Assembly (NCBI GenBank): GCA_040235565.1
Contig: JBECLA010000134.1
Coordinates: forward strand, 1 to 64,000
From: JAHEIJ01 sp040235565
Lineage (GTDB): Bacteria > Pseudomonadota > Gammaproteobacteria > UBA6429 > Thiohalophilaceae
Direction: 5' to 3'
Length of the DNA: 64,000 bases
The position numbers were made by a program, and so were the translations under genes. The notes under the pieces were generated by a model that made no database searches, was not told the DNA's origin, and was given only the letters and a program-made list of their open reading frames with translations. Shown here piece after piece: positions 8,795 through 16,733 of the stretch (its first letter is position 1; every line of letters begins with the position of its first letter).

Positions 8795-9229
8795 ATGAAA
8801 ACTGAATTCAGTAACCCATCGCTGGCGCAAATCAAAACGCTGTTACAGCAAGCCAGGCACATTGCGGTGGTGGGTCTGTCGCCCAAAACCAGGCGTCCCA
8901 GCCATCAGGTCGCAAAAGCCATGCAAGGTTATGGTTACCACATCATACCGGTACGGCCGGCGGTGGCCGAAGTTCTGGGGGAAAAGGCGTATGCTTCGCT
9001 GCAAGAAGTTCCCGGCCCGGTCGATCTGGTCGATGTGTTTCGCGCACCGCAACATATTGCACCGATCATCGATGCCTGTATCGCCAGAGGGGTGAAAACG
9101 GTATGGTTACAGGACGGGGTGATCAACAACGCAGAAGCGTTAAGGGCGCAGGCGGCCGGGATAATGGTCATCATGGACCGGTGTATTTATCGTGACTATA
9201 TCCAATTGATTGCCCGGTCCCGGCATTAA
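8795..9229 (+). CDS. CoA-binding domain protein, YccU type
   Basis: A 144-aa single-domain Rossmann protein. The nucleotide-binding start IAVVGLSPKTRRPSHQVAK is typical of the YccU group, related to the CoA-binding domain of succinyl-CoA ligase alpha chains. The segment DLVDVFRAP and the C-terminal IMDRCIYRDY agree. It has no ligase partner and no catalytic histidine loop, so it probably binds CoA or an acyl-CoA without ligating. It lies between the methyltransferase and dapF. Confidence 0.88.
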   Translation: MKTEFSNPSLAQIKTLLQQARHIAVVGLSPKTRRPSHQVAKAMQGYGYHIIPVRPAVAEVLGEKAYASLQEVPGPVDLVDVFRAPQHIAPIIDACIARGVKTVWLQDGVINNAEALRAQAAGIMVIMDRCIYRDYIQLIARSRH

Positions 9230-9293
9230 TACAGAGAGGGGTTATATTTTTCAGCCCCATTGATTGACGAGAGCTCGCTATTTTATCCGCGCT

Positions 9294-10124
9294 ATGGAAA
9301 TCAGCTTTACCAAAATGCAGGGTCTGGGTAACGACTTTGTGGTAATTGATGCCACGTCCCAGCCGGTTGAATTAACCACGGAGCAGGTTCGGTTTCTGGC
9401 GAATCGGCGGTTTGGTGTGGGTTGCGATCAGGTCTTGCTGGTAGAGCCCCCGCGCCAGTCTGAGGTGGATTTTACCTACCGGATTTATAATGCTGACGGA
9501 GGGGAGGTCGAACAGTGTGGTAACGGGGCGCGATGTTTTGCCCGCTATGTGCGCGACCATGGTTTGACGCGTAAAACCGATATTACCGTTGCCACTCGTG
9601 CCGGGCTGATCAGCCTGCATGTGGAAGCCGATGGCCAAATCACGGTGGATATGGGGCTACCGCAATTTGATCCTGAGACGATTCCGTTTGAGGCTGAAGA
9701 CCGGGCTGAGGTTTATCCACTGCAGCTGGCGTCGACGGAAGTGGAGGTCAGCGTGGTATCAATGGGGAATCCGCATGCCGTATTACTTGTTGAGCAGGTG
9801 AAGAACGCCCCGGTACAGAGCCTGGGTCCTGAAATCGAGTCCCATCCCCGCTTTCCCCGCCGTGTGAATGTGGGTTTTATGCAGATCGTGGATCGTCAGC
9901 ATATCCACTTGCGTGTATATGAACGAGGCGCAGGCGAAACGCTGGCATGTGGTAGCGGTGCCTGTGCCGCCGTGGTCGTGGGTCGCCAGCACGGGTGGTT
10001 AGATGATAAGGTGACGGTAAGCTTGCCAGGTGGGAATTTGAAAATTTGCTGGGCCGGTGAAGGTCATGCCGTGATGATGACCGGGCCGGCGGTCAGTGTC
10101 TTTGAAGGTAGAGTCAGGCTATGA
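9294..10124 (+). CDS. dapF: Diaminopimelate epimerase
   Basis: A 276-aa PLP-independent racemase that converts LL- to meso-diaminopimelate for lysine and peptidoglycan. The first catalytic cysteine is C75 in VEQCGNGARC and the second is in ETLACGSGACA. FTKMQGLGNDFVV is the family's N-terminus, so I start at this ATG. An in-frame ATG ten codons earlier adds a poorly conserved leader. The stop overlaps the DUF484 start (ATGA), pointing to translational coupling in a dapF-DUF484-xerC operon. Confidence 0.96.
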   Translation: MEISFTKMQGLGNDFVVIDATSQPVELTTEQVRFLANRRFGVGCDQVLLVEPPRQSEVDFTYRIYNADGGEVEQCGNGARCFARYVRDHGLTRKTDITVATRAGLISLHVEADGQITVDMGLPQFDPETIPFEAEDRAEVYPLQLASTEVEVSVVSMGNPHAVLLVEQVKNAPVQSLGPEIESHPRFPRRVNVGFMQIVDRQHIHLRVYERGAGETLACGSGACAAVVVGRQHGWLDDKVTVSLPGGNLKICWAGEGHAVMMTGPAVSVFEGRVRL

Positions 10125-10831
10125 ACAGCCAGCAGGATAAGAAAATCGAAATAAAGGATACGGAACGGGATATTGTACGCTTTTTGCGTGACCATCCGGA
10201 CTTCTTTGAGCGTCACCAGGATCTGCTGGCCGATATGCTGTTGCCTCATCCCACCGGCGGGGCCGTATCCCTGCTCGAACGCCAGGTGTCCGTGCTGCGT
10301 GAACAACGGGATGATTACAAGAAAAAACTGCAGCAATTGATTCAAACCGCGCAGAAAAATGAACAACTGAATAATCATGTAAATGCCCTGGTTCTGGCGC
10401 TGCTGGACGCCACTTCACTGGAAGAAGTGTTACAGATCGTGCAGACCCGGCTGGCGGATGATTTTGATGCGGAAGCGGTGGTGGTGCGATTGTTCAATAC
10501 CGGTCATCCGGCGATGACGCGGTTGCCGGAACTGGTTGACTGGAGTGAGCCGGTACTGGGGGCGTTTGAAAAAGTGATCGATGGTCGCAAACCCGTTTGT
10601 GGCGCGCTTAAACCTGGTCAGCTTGATGCCTTGTTCAGTGATCAATCGGATAATGTGGTTTCCGCCGCCCTGATTCCGCTGGTGGAAAGCGTGACCAGCA
10701 AGAAATGTTACGGCATGCTGGCGATCGGCAGTCCGGATCGCAATCGGTTCCGCGCCGACATGGGCACGGTATTCCTGTCTCAACTGGGTAAGGTCCTCAC
10801 CCGGGTGCTGAAACTGCACCTGGATGCCTGA
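10121..10831 (+). CDS. DUF484 (GAF-like) protein
   Basis: A 236-aa cytoplasmic protein with the DUF484 layout. An N-terminal helix carries FLRDHPDFFERHQDLLADM, a coiled coil runs over residues 50-90, and a GAF-like domain occupies about 95-230, containing CYGMLAIGSPDRNRF. The gene is consistently placed between dapF and xerC in gammaproteobacteria, as here, four bases overlapping the first and three bases before the second. Biochemical function is unknown. The GAF-like fold suggests ligand sensing. Confidence 0.93.
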   Translation: MNSQQDKKIEIKDTERDIVRFLRDHPDFFERHQDLLADMLLPHPTGGAVSLLERQVSVLREQRDDYKKKLQQLIQTAQKNEQLNNHVNALVLALLDATSLEEVLQIVQTRLADDFDAEAVVVRLFNTGHPAMTRLPELVDWSEPVLGAFEKVIDGRKPVCGALKPGQLDALFSDQSDNVVSAALIPLVESVTSKKCYGMLAIGSPDRNRFRADMGTVFLSQLGKVLTRVLKLHLDA

Positions 10832-10834
10832 ATC

Positions 10835-11743
10835 ATGCAAGCCGCTGCGCTGGAATGTCTGCACCGCTTCCAGAACAAACTACGCACTGAACGACGTCTT
10901 TCACCCCATACCCTGAAAAATTACCAGCGCGACCTTGCGCAATTGCAGCGTTTCTGCGAGCAGCATGCGCTGGAAGAGTGGTCGGCGCTCAGCGAAAGCC
11001 ATATCCGTCAATATGTCAGCCAGCGGTATCGGCAGGGGTTAAGCGGCAAGAGTCTGCAGCGGGAACTGTCAGCCTTCCGGACCTTTTTTCGGTTTTTGTT
11101 GGCGGAAGGATTGATCCAGTTCAATCCGGCTGCCGAGGTCCAGGCCCCCAGGGCAAAACGCAAACTACCCAACACGCTGGACGTCGACAAGGCCAAACGC
11201 CTGGTGGAGATCCAGGGGGATGATCCGCTGACGCTGCGCGACCGGGCAATCCTCGAATTGTTTTACTCTTCCGGGTTACGCTTATCAGAGTTGTTGAATC
11301 TCAATCTGACGGATATCGATCAGCAGGAGGGGCTGGTCCAGGTTACCGGCAAAGGCAACAAGACCCGGCGCATTCCAATCGGGCGGCACGCCTTGCAGGC
11401 GTTGACGCAGTGGCTACAAGTACGCCTTGATCTGGTAAAGAACGATGAGCCGGCTGTCTTTGTCAGTCACCGGGGACAGCGACTCGCGCCACGCACGGTA
11501 CAGCAACGTCTCAGGGACTGGGCGGTGAAACAAGGTCTCGATGTGCGGGTCTATCCCCACCTGTTGCGTCATTCATTTGCCAGTCATGTGCTGGAATCCA
11601 GCCAGGATCTCCGCGCGGTTCAGGAATTGCTGGGTCACGCTGATATTTCGACCACGCAGATTTATACCCATCTCGATTTTCAGCATCTCGCCAGTGTGTA
11701 TGACAAGGCACATCCGCGTGCCCGCAAGAAGTCAAAGTCATAA
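10835..11743 (+). CDS. xerC: Tyrosine recombinase XerC
   Basis: A 302-aa site-specific recombinase that, with XerD, resolves chromosome dimers at dif. The N-terminal SAM-like core-binding domain spans 1-95. The catalytic domain carries R149 (SSGLRLSE), K173 (TGKGNKTR), H242 and R245 (HLLRHSFASH), H268 (LLGHADIST) and nucleophile Y277 (TQIYTHL). The context with dapF and DUF484 and the length separate it from integrases of mobile elements. It is chromosomal housekeeping. Confidence 0.96.
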   Translation: MQAAALECLHRFQNKLRTERRLSPHTLKNYQRDLAQLQRFCEQHALEEWSALSESHIRQYVSQRYRQGLSGKSLQRELSAFRTFFRFLLAEGLIQFNPAAEVQAPRAKRKLPNTLDVDKAKRLVEIQGDDPLTLRDRAILELFYSSGLRLSELLNLNLTDIDQQEGLVQVTGKGNKTRRIPIGRHALQALTQWLQVRLDLVKNDEPAVFVSHRGQRLAPRTVQQRLRDWAVKQGLDVRVYPHLLRHSFASHVLESSQDLRAVQELLGHADISTTQIYTHLDFQHLASVYDKAHPRARKKSKS

Positions 11744-11778
11744 CAGGCGAACGGTTCCGTTTTTCAACTTAACGCACC

Positions 11779-12303
11779 ATGAAGACATTACGCTATCTGG
11801 CCTATGGTTCGAACCTGCATCCCCGGCGATTACAGCAACGGGCGCCTTCAGCGCGCCTGCTCGATACAGTGGCATTACCGGGCTGGCAACTGAAATTTCA
11901 CAAACGTGGCCAGGATGGTTCGGCCAAGTGCAATATCATTCAAACGGGTAAAACAGTCGATGTGGTATATGGTGCCATATATGAAATGCAGGCCAACGAA
12001 AAACAACAGCTCGACAAGATTGAAGGTTTGAGTACGGGATATCGGCTGGTGCAAATCGAGATCGCGGCTGCAGGTGTGGTCTTTTACTATGTGGCCGAAG
12101 AGGCGTTTATCGATAACACCTTACTACCCTTTAGCTGGTATAAAGAGCTGGTGATGGCCGGGGGCCGGTTTCATGGGTTTCCGGAAATGTATCTGGCGCA
12201 GCTGGACAGAGTGCAGACGCAGCGGGATGTTGATCAGTTACGGCATAATCACAATATGGCAATATTGAAATCAGGAAAGATGTTCGCTGCCGACGGAAAC
12301 TGA
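11779..12303 (+). CDS. Gamma-glutamylcyclotransferase-like protein
   Basis: A 174-aa protein of the GGCT/AIG2 fold. The substrate-loop signature LAYGSNLHPRRL is at residues 5-16. A glutamate in YEMQANEKQQLDKIEG fits the catalytic base. Such enzymes release 5-oxoproline from gamma-glutamyl amino acids or peptides, but the exact substrate here is unknown. It is the last plus-strand gene of the lysA-xerC block and converges on the DUF2892 gene. Confidence 0.85.
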   Translation: MKTLRYLAYGSNLHPRRLQQRAPSARLLDTVALPGWQLKFHKRGQDGSAKCNIIQTGKTVDVVYGAIYEMQANEKQQLDKIEGLSTGYRLVQIEIAAAGVVFYYVAEEAFIDNTLLPFSWYKELVMAGGRFHGFPEMYLAQLDRVQTQRDVDQLRHNHNMAILKSGKMFAADGN

Positions 12304-12417
12304 GGCTGCTGTTATCCCGGGAAAGCCAGCAAGTTAATGAGTCTGGGCCAAGGTGGGTGAGACAAAATGGGAAACAACGCCAACAGCCGGAATTGGCTGA
12401 AGGCGTTGGTTGGAGTG

Positions 12418-12609
12418 TCAGGCTTTTTTGGCGCCGCAGGTATTCATACCCAGGACACTGTAGAGGGGGCAAAAGCCGATCAAGCCGGTGACCAGGGGAA
12501 TAATGCCAATCCAGCCCCATGGCGTTTGCGGACCCACAAAGACCAGCGCGATTAGCACCAGGCCGAGAATAATGCGAATGACCTTATCAACGGTACCTAC
12601 ATTTTTCAT
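12418..12609 (-). CDS. DUF2892 (YgaP transmembrane-like) protein
   Basis: A 63-aa inner-membrane protein that begins MKNVGTVDKVIRI, the DUF2892 signature. Two hydrophobic segments follow, and the tail CPLYSVLGMNTCGAKKA carries two cysteines. AGGAGG precedes this ATG, and an upstream ATG at 12684 would fall in the regulator gene. In other bacteria this domain is fused to rhodanese in YgaP or stands alone near sulfur-metabolism genes. The adjacent Crp/Fnr gene and the palindrome between them suggest control by that regulator. Confidence 0.88.
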   Translation of the reverse strand: MKNVGTVDKVIRIILGLVLIALVFVGPQTPWGWIGIIPLVTGLIGFCPLYSVLGMNTCGAKKA

Positions 12610-12671
12610 GGTAGTTTCCTCCTGTGAACAATTTCTGCCGAGAAGTATGGCAAGGTTGTCTGCTACTGTCA

Positions 12672-12684
12672 GTGACATTGTCAC
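12672..12684. promoter_or_regulatory. Palindrome GTGACATTGTCAC, probable Crp/Fnr-type operator
   Basis: Six-base arms around one base resemble Crp/Dnr-class sites (TGTGA-type half sites). The site is 63-75 bases upstream of the DUF2892 start and overlaps the stop codon of the Crp/Fnr gene upstream. Binding by that gene product is inferred. Confidence 0.45.
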
Positions 12685-13358
12685 ATTAGATCCTGGCTGA
12701 TTGATTCCAGCCCAGCGGGGTCGCGTAGTTTAATCTGTCCGCGTTGTTGTTCAATCCAGCCGCGCTGTTCGAAGTCCTTCAGCTGCCGACTGATTACCTC
12801 TCGGGCACTCCCCAGTTCCGTCGCCAGGCCCTGGTGGGTAATCGCGAGGGCGTTATTCTTTGCGTGTTGCAGTAAATATCGCGCCAGGCGTCTGTTTAGC
12901 TGGCCGAAACTGATTTCTTGCACCAGGGCGATAACCTCGGCCAGGCGCTGTCCATAGGCATCGAATATGAACTGGCGAAACGCCGCTGATTCCGCCAGCC
13001 CCTGGTGAAAGGTTACTGCAGGAATGGCCAGTGCCAGAACGGGAGTTTCTGTGATGCCTTCTGCCGGATATTGCGAATGGGACAGCAGGCAGGATGTGGT
13101 CAGGACGCATGACCCTCCCCGTTGTACCCGATAGAGGACAATCTCGCGACCGCCCTCACTGCGCGCCAGCACCTTGATCGACCCTTCAATGACCAGCAAA
13201 TAGTTGTCGCAGTGATCCCCCTGGCGAAAGGCAACGCTGTTCTCCGGCAGGCTGATTTCACGCACCGCTCGTGTAATGCGGGCATCGCTATTGTTAGCTG
13301 GTTGGCTGAGGTAGGGAAACAGGGAGCCCCATTCGGCTGTGTTTGAAGTATCGGACAT
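12681..13358 (-). CDS. Crp/Fnr-family transcriptional regulator
   Basis: A 225-aa regulator with a cyclic-nucleotide-like beta-roll (about 35-135) and a C-terminal winged helix whose recognition helix reads LGSAREVISRQLKDFEQRG. It lacks the N-terminal Fe-S cysteine cluster of FNR. Two cysteines in SCVLTTSCLL in the effector domain could sense redox or a ligand, but that is speculation. I start at MSDTSNTAEWG (13358). A non-conserved 17-codon extension is possible. It is followed by the DUF2892 gene, its likely target. Confidence 0.87.
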   Translation of the reverse strand: MSDTSNTAEWGSLFPYLSQPANNSDARITRAVREISLPENSVAFRQGDHCDNYLLVIEGSIKVLARSEGGREIVLYRVQRGGSCVLTTSCLLSHSQYPAEGITETPVLALAIPAVTFHQGLAESAAFRQFIFDAYGQRLAEVIALVQEISFGQLNRRLARYLLQHAKNNALAITHQGLATELGSAREVISRQLKDFEQRGWIEQQRGQIKLRDPAGLESISQDLM

Positions 13359-13396
13359 GAGTACGCGCTCGGTATTAAGGCATCCTAGCACGTTGG

Positions 13397-13409
13397 TTGT
13401 CCGGGACAA
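13397..13409. promoter_or_regulatory. Palindrome TTGTCCGGGACAA upstream of the Crp/Fnr gene
   Basis: Six-base arms around one base, centred 45 bases before the regulator start and 17 bases past the stop of the permease gene. No T-run follows, so an operator is more likely than a terminator. The half-site orientation is the reverse of the 12672 palindrome, so it may bind a different protein. Confidence 0.35.
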
Positions 13410-13425
13410 GCCATGCCAGGCGTCT

Positions 13426-14187
13426 TTACGGTTTACTCCGTTGCAGGCTGAACACCAGAAAGTTTATCAGCAGGCCGAATAGCGCCAGGCTCCAGACAAT
13501 TGCCGGACCACCGGGTAAATCAAACAGGGTGGAGATCAACAAGCCGAGCAGGTAGCCCATGACACCGATCATATAGGCCCATGGCAGGGCATTGGGTAAC
13601 CGGTTCGCTGCCAGTGCCGGAACAATAAGACTGGAAAAAACCAGGTAAATTCCCACGAGCTGTACCGATGAGGTAATGGCAATGGCAAACAGAATATAAA
13701 AAACCATTGTGTGCCTGAACCGCGGATAGCAATACCATAGCAACAATACCGCAATGGAAATGAGAGCCAGCGGCACAAGTTGCTCATAGCTGACCCAGAG
13801 GATCTGACCACTGAGAAGATCGGTCAGGTGTTCCTGACCATGAGGATTATTACTGAGCAGGATAAAACCTCCTGTGGCGGCCAGGACAAACACCGTGCCG
13901 ATGATCGCTTCCTGCAGGTCTGGATAGCGGCGCTCGCTGAAATTTAATAGCAGGGCTCCGGTTAAAGCACAGGCAACGGCAAGCAGTTGCATAAGCCATT
14001 GTTGTTCCAGACCGAGCCGATACGCCACGATAACGCCCAGCGCGGCCAATTGGGCAATCGCAATATCCAGAAAAATAATACCGCGACTGAGTACCTCGCG
14101 CCCCAGTGGTACATGGGTACTGAGAACCAGTAAACCGGCGAGCAAGGCCGGCAGAATGATAGAGACATCCAGTTGATTGATTGTCAT
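13426..14187 (-). CDS. ZnuB-like metal ABC transporter permease
   Basis: A 253-aa inner-membrane protein of the ABC-3 (ZnuB/MntB) permease family, with about seven or eight hydrophobic helices and the coupling segment SRGIIFLDIAIAQLAALGV near residue 35. It would pass Zn or Mn taken from the periplasmic binding protein into the cytoplasm. The start overlaps the binding-protein stop by four bases. No ATPase gene follows: the next gene is the Crp/Fnr regulator. Confidence 0.9.
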   Translation of the reverse strand: MTINQLDVSIILPALLAGLLVLSTHVPLGREVLSRGIIFLDIAIAQLAALGVIVAYRLGLEQQWLMQLLAVACALTGALLLNFSERRYPDLQEAIIGTVFVLAATGGFILLSNNPHGQEHLTDLLSGQILWVSYEQLVPLALISIAVLLLWYCYPRFRHTMVFYILFAIAITSSVQLVGIYLVFSSLIVPALAANRLPNALPWAYMIGVMGYLLGLLISTLFDLPGGPAIVWSLALFGLLINFLVFSLQRSKP

Positions 14188-15086
14188 GAGCCAGCCACTG
14201 CCAATAATTGCTGTATGGTGGAGTCAAACAGGCCAAACAGGTTCGAGGCTTTCGCATTACCGCCGACGGTATAGGGCAGTATCACTACCGGCGTGGTGGT
14301 GCGGGAGTGCAACCAGTTTGCGGCCTGGGGGGACTGGTAGGGCGCAACCAGGACAGCCCGGGCAGGCTGCTGTTGCAATGTGGTCAAAACTTGCGTGAGG
14401 TATGCGGTGCTGGGTGGCACTCCGGGTTTGGGTTCCAGCCGGGCAATTTCCTTCATTCCCAACCAGTCAAGCAAATAGGTCCAGCTTTTGTGTTGCGAAA
14501 CTATGGGTAAGCCACGAAGCGGATTTGCCTGTGTTTCCCATCGAGCTATCGCCTGGTGCCAGTGGTTCAGAAAATCATCTCTGTTTTGTTGATAGACAAC
14601 CGTATTATCTGGATCAATGGCAGTCAGGGTGTCCGTTAATGCTTTGGCGATACGGCTGATATTGTGTGGGTTCAGGTGGATGTGTGGATCACCGGCGGCG
14701 TGGATATCCCCTTCGGCCCGATCCACACGTTGTGGTTTGTCGAGCAGTGCGACATGTTGCGCCGCTTCAAAATAACCGGGTTGCCCGGGCTGAACTTTGG
14801 GATTGGCCGCCCGGCGTAGTAACACCGGTAACCAGCCGGTTTCCAGTCCCGCACCGTTACATACCAGTAAGTCAGCTCGCCGCATCCTGGCGATGAGGCT
14901 GGGACGTGCCTGGATCCGGTGGGGATCCTGTTGCGCCGTGGTGGCGGAAAAGATCTTGACCTTATCACCTCCCAGTTCCTGTACCAGTGAGGCCCACTCC
15001 GGTTCACAGGCAAAGACATTGAGTGCGGCTGATACGGGCAAGGTGACCAGCAGCAGGAACAAACCTGTCATTAGTGTTTTCAACAT
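14184..15086 (-). CDS. ZnuA-like periplasmic metal-binding protein
   Basis: A 300-aa solute-binding protein of the cluster A-I zinc/manganese family. The signal peptide MLKTLMTGLFLLLVTLPVSA ends before ALNVFACEPEW. Metal-ligand positions appear in QDPHRIQARPS, DPHIHLNPHN and VSQHKSWTYLLDWLG. The long His-rich loop of enteric ZnuA is only short here (HAAGDPHIH). I start at this ATG because an AAGGAG site precedes it; the longer frame would add 15 residues overlapping the barrel gene. It is translationally coupled to the permease. Confidence 0.9.
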   Translation of the reverse strand: MLKTLMTGLFLLLVTLPVSAALNVFACEPEWASLVQELGGDKVKIFSATTAQQDPHRIQARPSLIARMRRADLLVCNGAGLETGWLPVLLRRAANPKVQPGQPGYFEAAQHVALLDKPQRVDRAEGDIHAAGDPHIHLNPHNISRIAKALTDTLTAIDPDNTVVYQQNRDDFLNHWHQAIARWETQANPLRGLPIVSQHKSWTYLLDWLGMKEIARLEPKPGVPPSTAYLTQVLTTLQQQPARAVLVAPYQSPQAANWLHSRTTTPVVILPYTVGGNAKASNLFGLFDSTIQQLLAVAGS

Positions 15087-15105
15087 TGGCAGTAGCTCCT
15101 TGGCT

Positions 15106-16347
15106 TTAAAAGCGATGGGCGCCATGGGCACCGAGGCTCATGATGTATTGCAGGTACCACTGGTTATCCGTCGCGGCATAGGATTCGTCGCGGTTGTACT
15201 GCACCCGGAAACGGCTGTACTCACTGTGGGAATAATCAATCATGGCGCTGACGCGTCTGGGGGTATGCCCCTCGGTGTCGAGCGAAGTGCCGCTAAAAGC
15301 GCTGCCGGGATCCTCAATATTTAGTCGGTCATAACGCACCCCGGTCCGCCAGCGTGGCAGGAACTTGTATACCACTTGCGCGTACCAGCCATCCTTGTCG
15401 CGGTCCACCGGAGTGGTGCCATTGCCAATGGTATAATCACCATTTTCCATACCTGAGAAGTATTCGGCCTGGATTACCAGGCTGGTACGAGCGTCATTGC
15501 CCGCGGGAGCCCATTTCCATACCAGGTCGGCAATGACCATATTGTCATCACCGGTATATAGGATCGGGCCTTCTTCAGTTTCGCGATCCACCGACCGGGT
15601 GGCCAGATATGACAGGCCCGCTTGCCAGCTATGACTGTTGCCGACATCACCACCGAACTTGGTAAACAGGCTGTAGCTGCCGATGCTTTCATCGGGGGAA
15701 CGGCTGGCGGGAAAACTGTCGCCACTGAAAATTTCGCCACCAAACTCAAGGAATAAATCTGTTGGCGCCAGCCAGCGGAGTTGAATGCCATCATCGTTAT
15801 ACTGGTTGCCAAGGTAGGCACGATAGACCAGCGGTTGGTCGACGAAGTCCCAGGAATGGGCATGTACTTTATTGAGATACCCGATTTCGGAATAGAAGCG
15901 ACCAAATTGCATATCGAAGCCGGCAGGCAAGCCGAGGGTCTGGATAAAAGCTTCCTCGATTTCAATTTCATTTTCCGGCGTCAGGGCAGTGGTAAAGCGA
16001 CCGAAAAATTTATCATCGATGTTGCCACTGAGGATCAGTTCGGTTTCTGCCAGGGAAAAGCCTTCTAGTCCCGGATCGGTTTCTTCCGCCAGGGTCGCCC
16101 CGGGTATCGCATAATTCTCCGGATTATTGTCAAAGCTGGCATAGCGTCCCATCAGAATAAGGGAAATGGCCGGATTAAAACCGGCTTGATTACTGACGGG
16201 TGTTTGCCCGGTACTCACTTGCTGTTTGAGTTCATCGACTTCCTGACGAAGTGTGTCGAGCTGACTCTGCTCGGCAGCCAGCACCGCTGGAAATGCTGTA
16301 GCAGAAGTTGCGGCACAGAGCATGCCGGCGATAACGTGGTTTCTCAT
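15106..16347 (-). CDS. Outer-membrane beta-barrel protein linked to metal uptake
   Basis: A 413-aa protein with a cleavable signal (residues 1-24), a short coiled coil (LDTLRQEVDELKQQV) and then a barrel of alternating hydrophobic strands ending in an aromatic C-terminal residue (HGAHRF). The coiled coil plus barrel is a trimeric-porin-like layout. It is first of three genes with the ZnuA- and ZnuB-like proteins, and a CAGGAG site precedes the ATG. From context I infer a passive outer-membrane route for metal or a metal complex. No TonB box or plug domain is visible. Confidence 0.78.
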   Translation of the reverse strand: MRNHVIAGMLCAATSATAFPAVLAAEQSQLDTLRQEVDELKQQVSTGQTPVSNQAGFNPAISLILMGRYASFDNNPENYAIPGATLAEETDPGLEGFSLAETELILSGNIDDKFFGRFTTALTPENEIEIEEAFIQTLGLPAGFDMQFGRFYSEIGYLNKVHAHSWDFVDQPLVYRAYLGNQYNDDGIQLRWLAPTDLFLEFGGEIFSGDSFPASRSPDESIGSYSLFTKFGGDVGNSHSWQAGLSYLATRSVDRETEEGPILYTGDDNMVIADLVWKWAPAGNDARTSLVIQAEYFSGMENGDYTIGNGTTPVDRDKDGWYAQVVYKFLPRWRTGVRYDRLNIEDPGSAFSGTSLDTEGHTPRRVSAMIDYSHSEYSRFRVQYNRDESYAATDNQWYLQYIMSLGAHGAHRF

Positions 16348-16430
16348 TGTTTAAGCTCCTGAAAACGAATTACCATTCACGCCATACTGATGGGCGCAAA
16401 GAATGACAAATAACGTCAATGTGAATCTGA

Positions 16431-16724
16431 TCAGGAGATAGGGGGCGCGCGTGGCTGTGCTGAGGTCTGCGGTGATTGGGATGCCAGCGCGTTTTGAACC
16501 GGCAAGGGTTGGCTGTTTTCAGTCGTGAACTTGAGGTCTGGTGTATCGACAATTGGAGCGGGATCACCCGCGGCCGATAGCAGACATACTACACAATCGT
16601 CGACATCGATTGGATGCAAGCTGAAGTCATGGCTGTGCAGGGTCAGTGTCAGCTGACCGACCACGAGCAATAGCAAACCCAGGAGTAGCTGGTGCTGTTT
16701 GTGTTGTGGTCGAGGTATGGGCAC
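16431..16724 (-). CDS. Small secreted His/Asp/Cys protein, putative metal binding
   Basis: A 97-aa protein with a hydrophobic N-terminal segment (LLLGLLLLVVGQLTLTL) followed by HSHDFSLHPIDVDDCVVCL, which packs three His, four Asp and a C-x2-C pair, then a Pro-rich tail. Similar proteins sit near zinc-uptake genes and may be related to DUF2946, but I am unsure of the family. The start is GTG. A TTG three codons earlier directly abuts the stop of the DUF2797 gene. It precedes the barrel gene by 83 bases. Confidence 0.65.
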   Translation of the reverse strand: MPIPRPQHKQHQLLLGLLLLVVGQLTLTLHSHDFSLHPIDVDDCVVCLLSAAGDPAPIVDTPDLKFTTENSQPLPVQNALASQSPQTSAQPRAPPIS

Positions 16725-16733
16725 GGGACTCAA

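Noticed and set aside
10835..11743. Tyrosine recombinase as a sign of an integrated element
   Set aside because: Full XerC motifs and the dapF-DUF484-xerC order show the housekeeping gene. No attachment-site duplication or phage gene is near.
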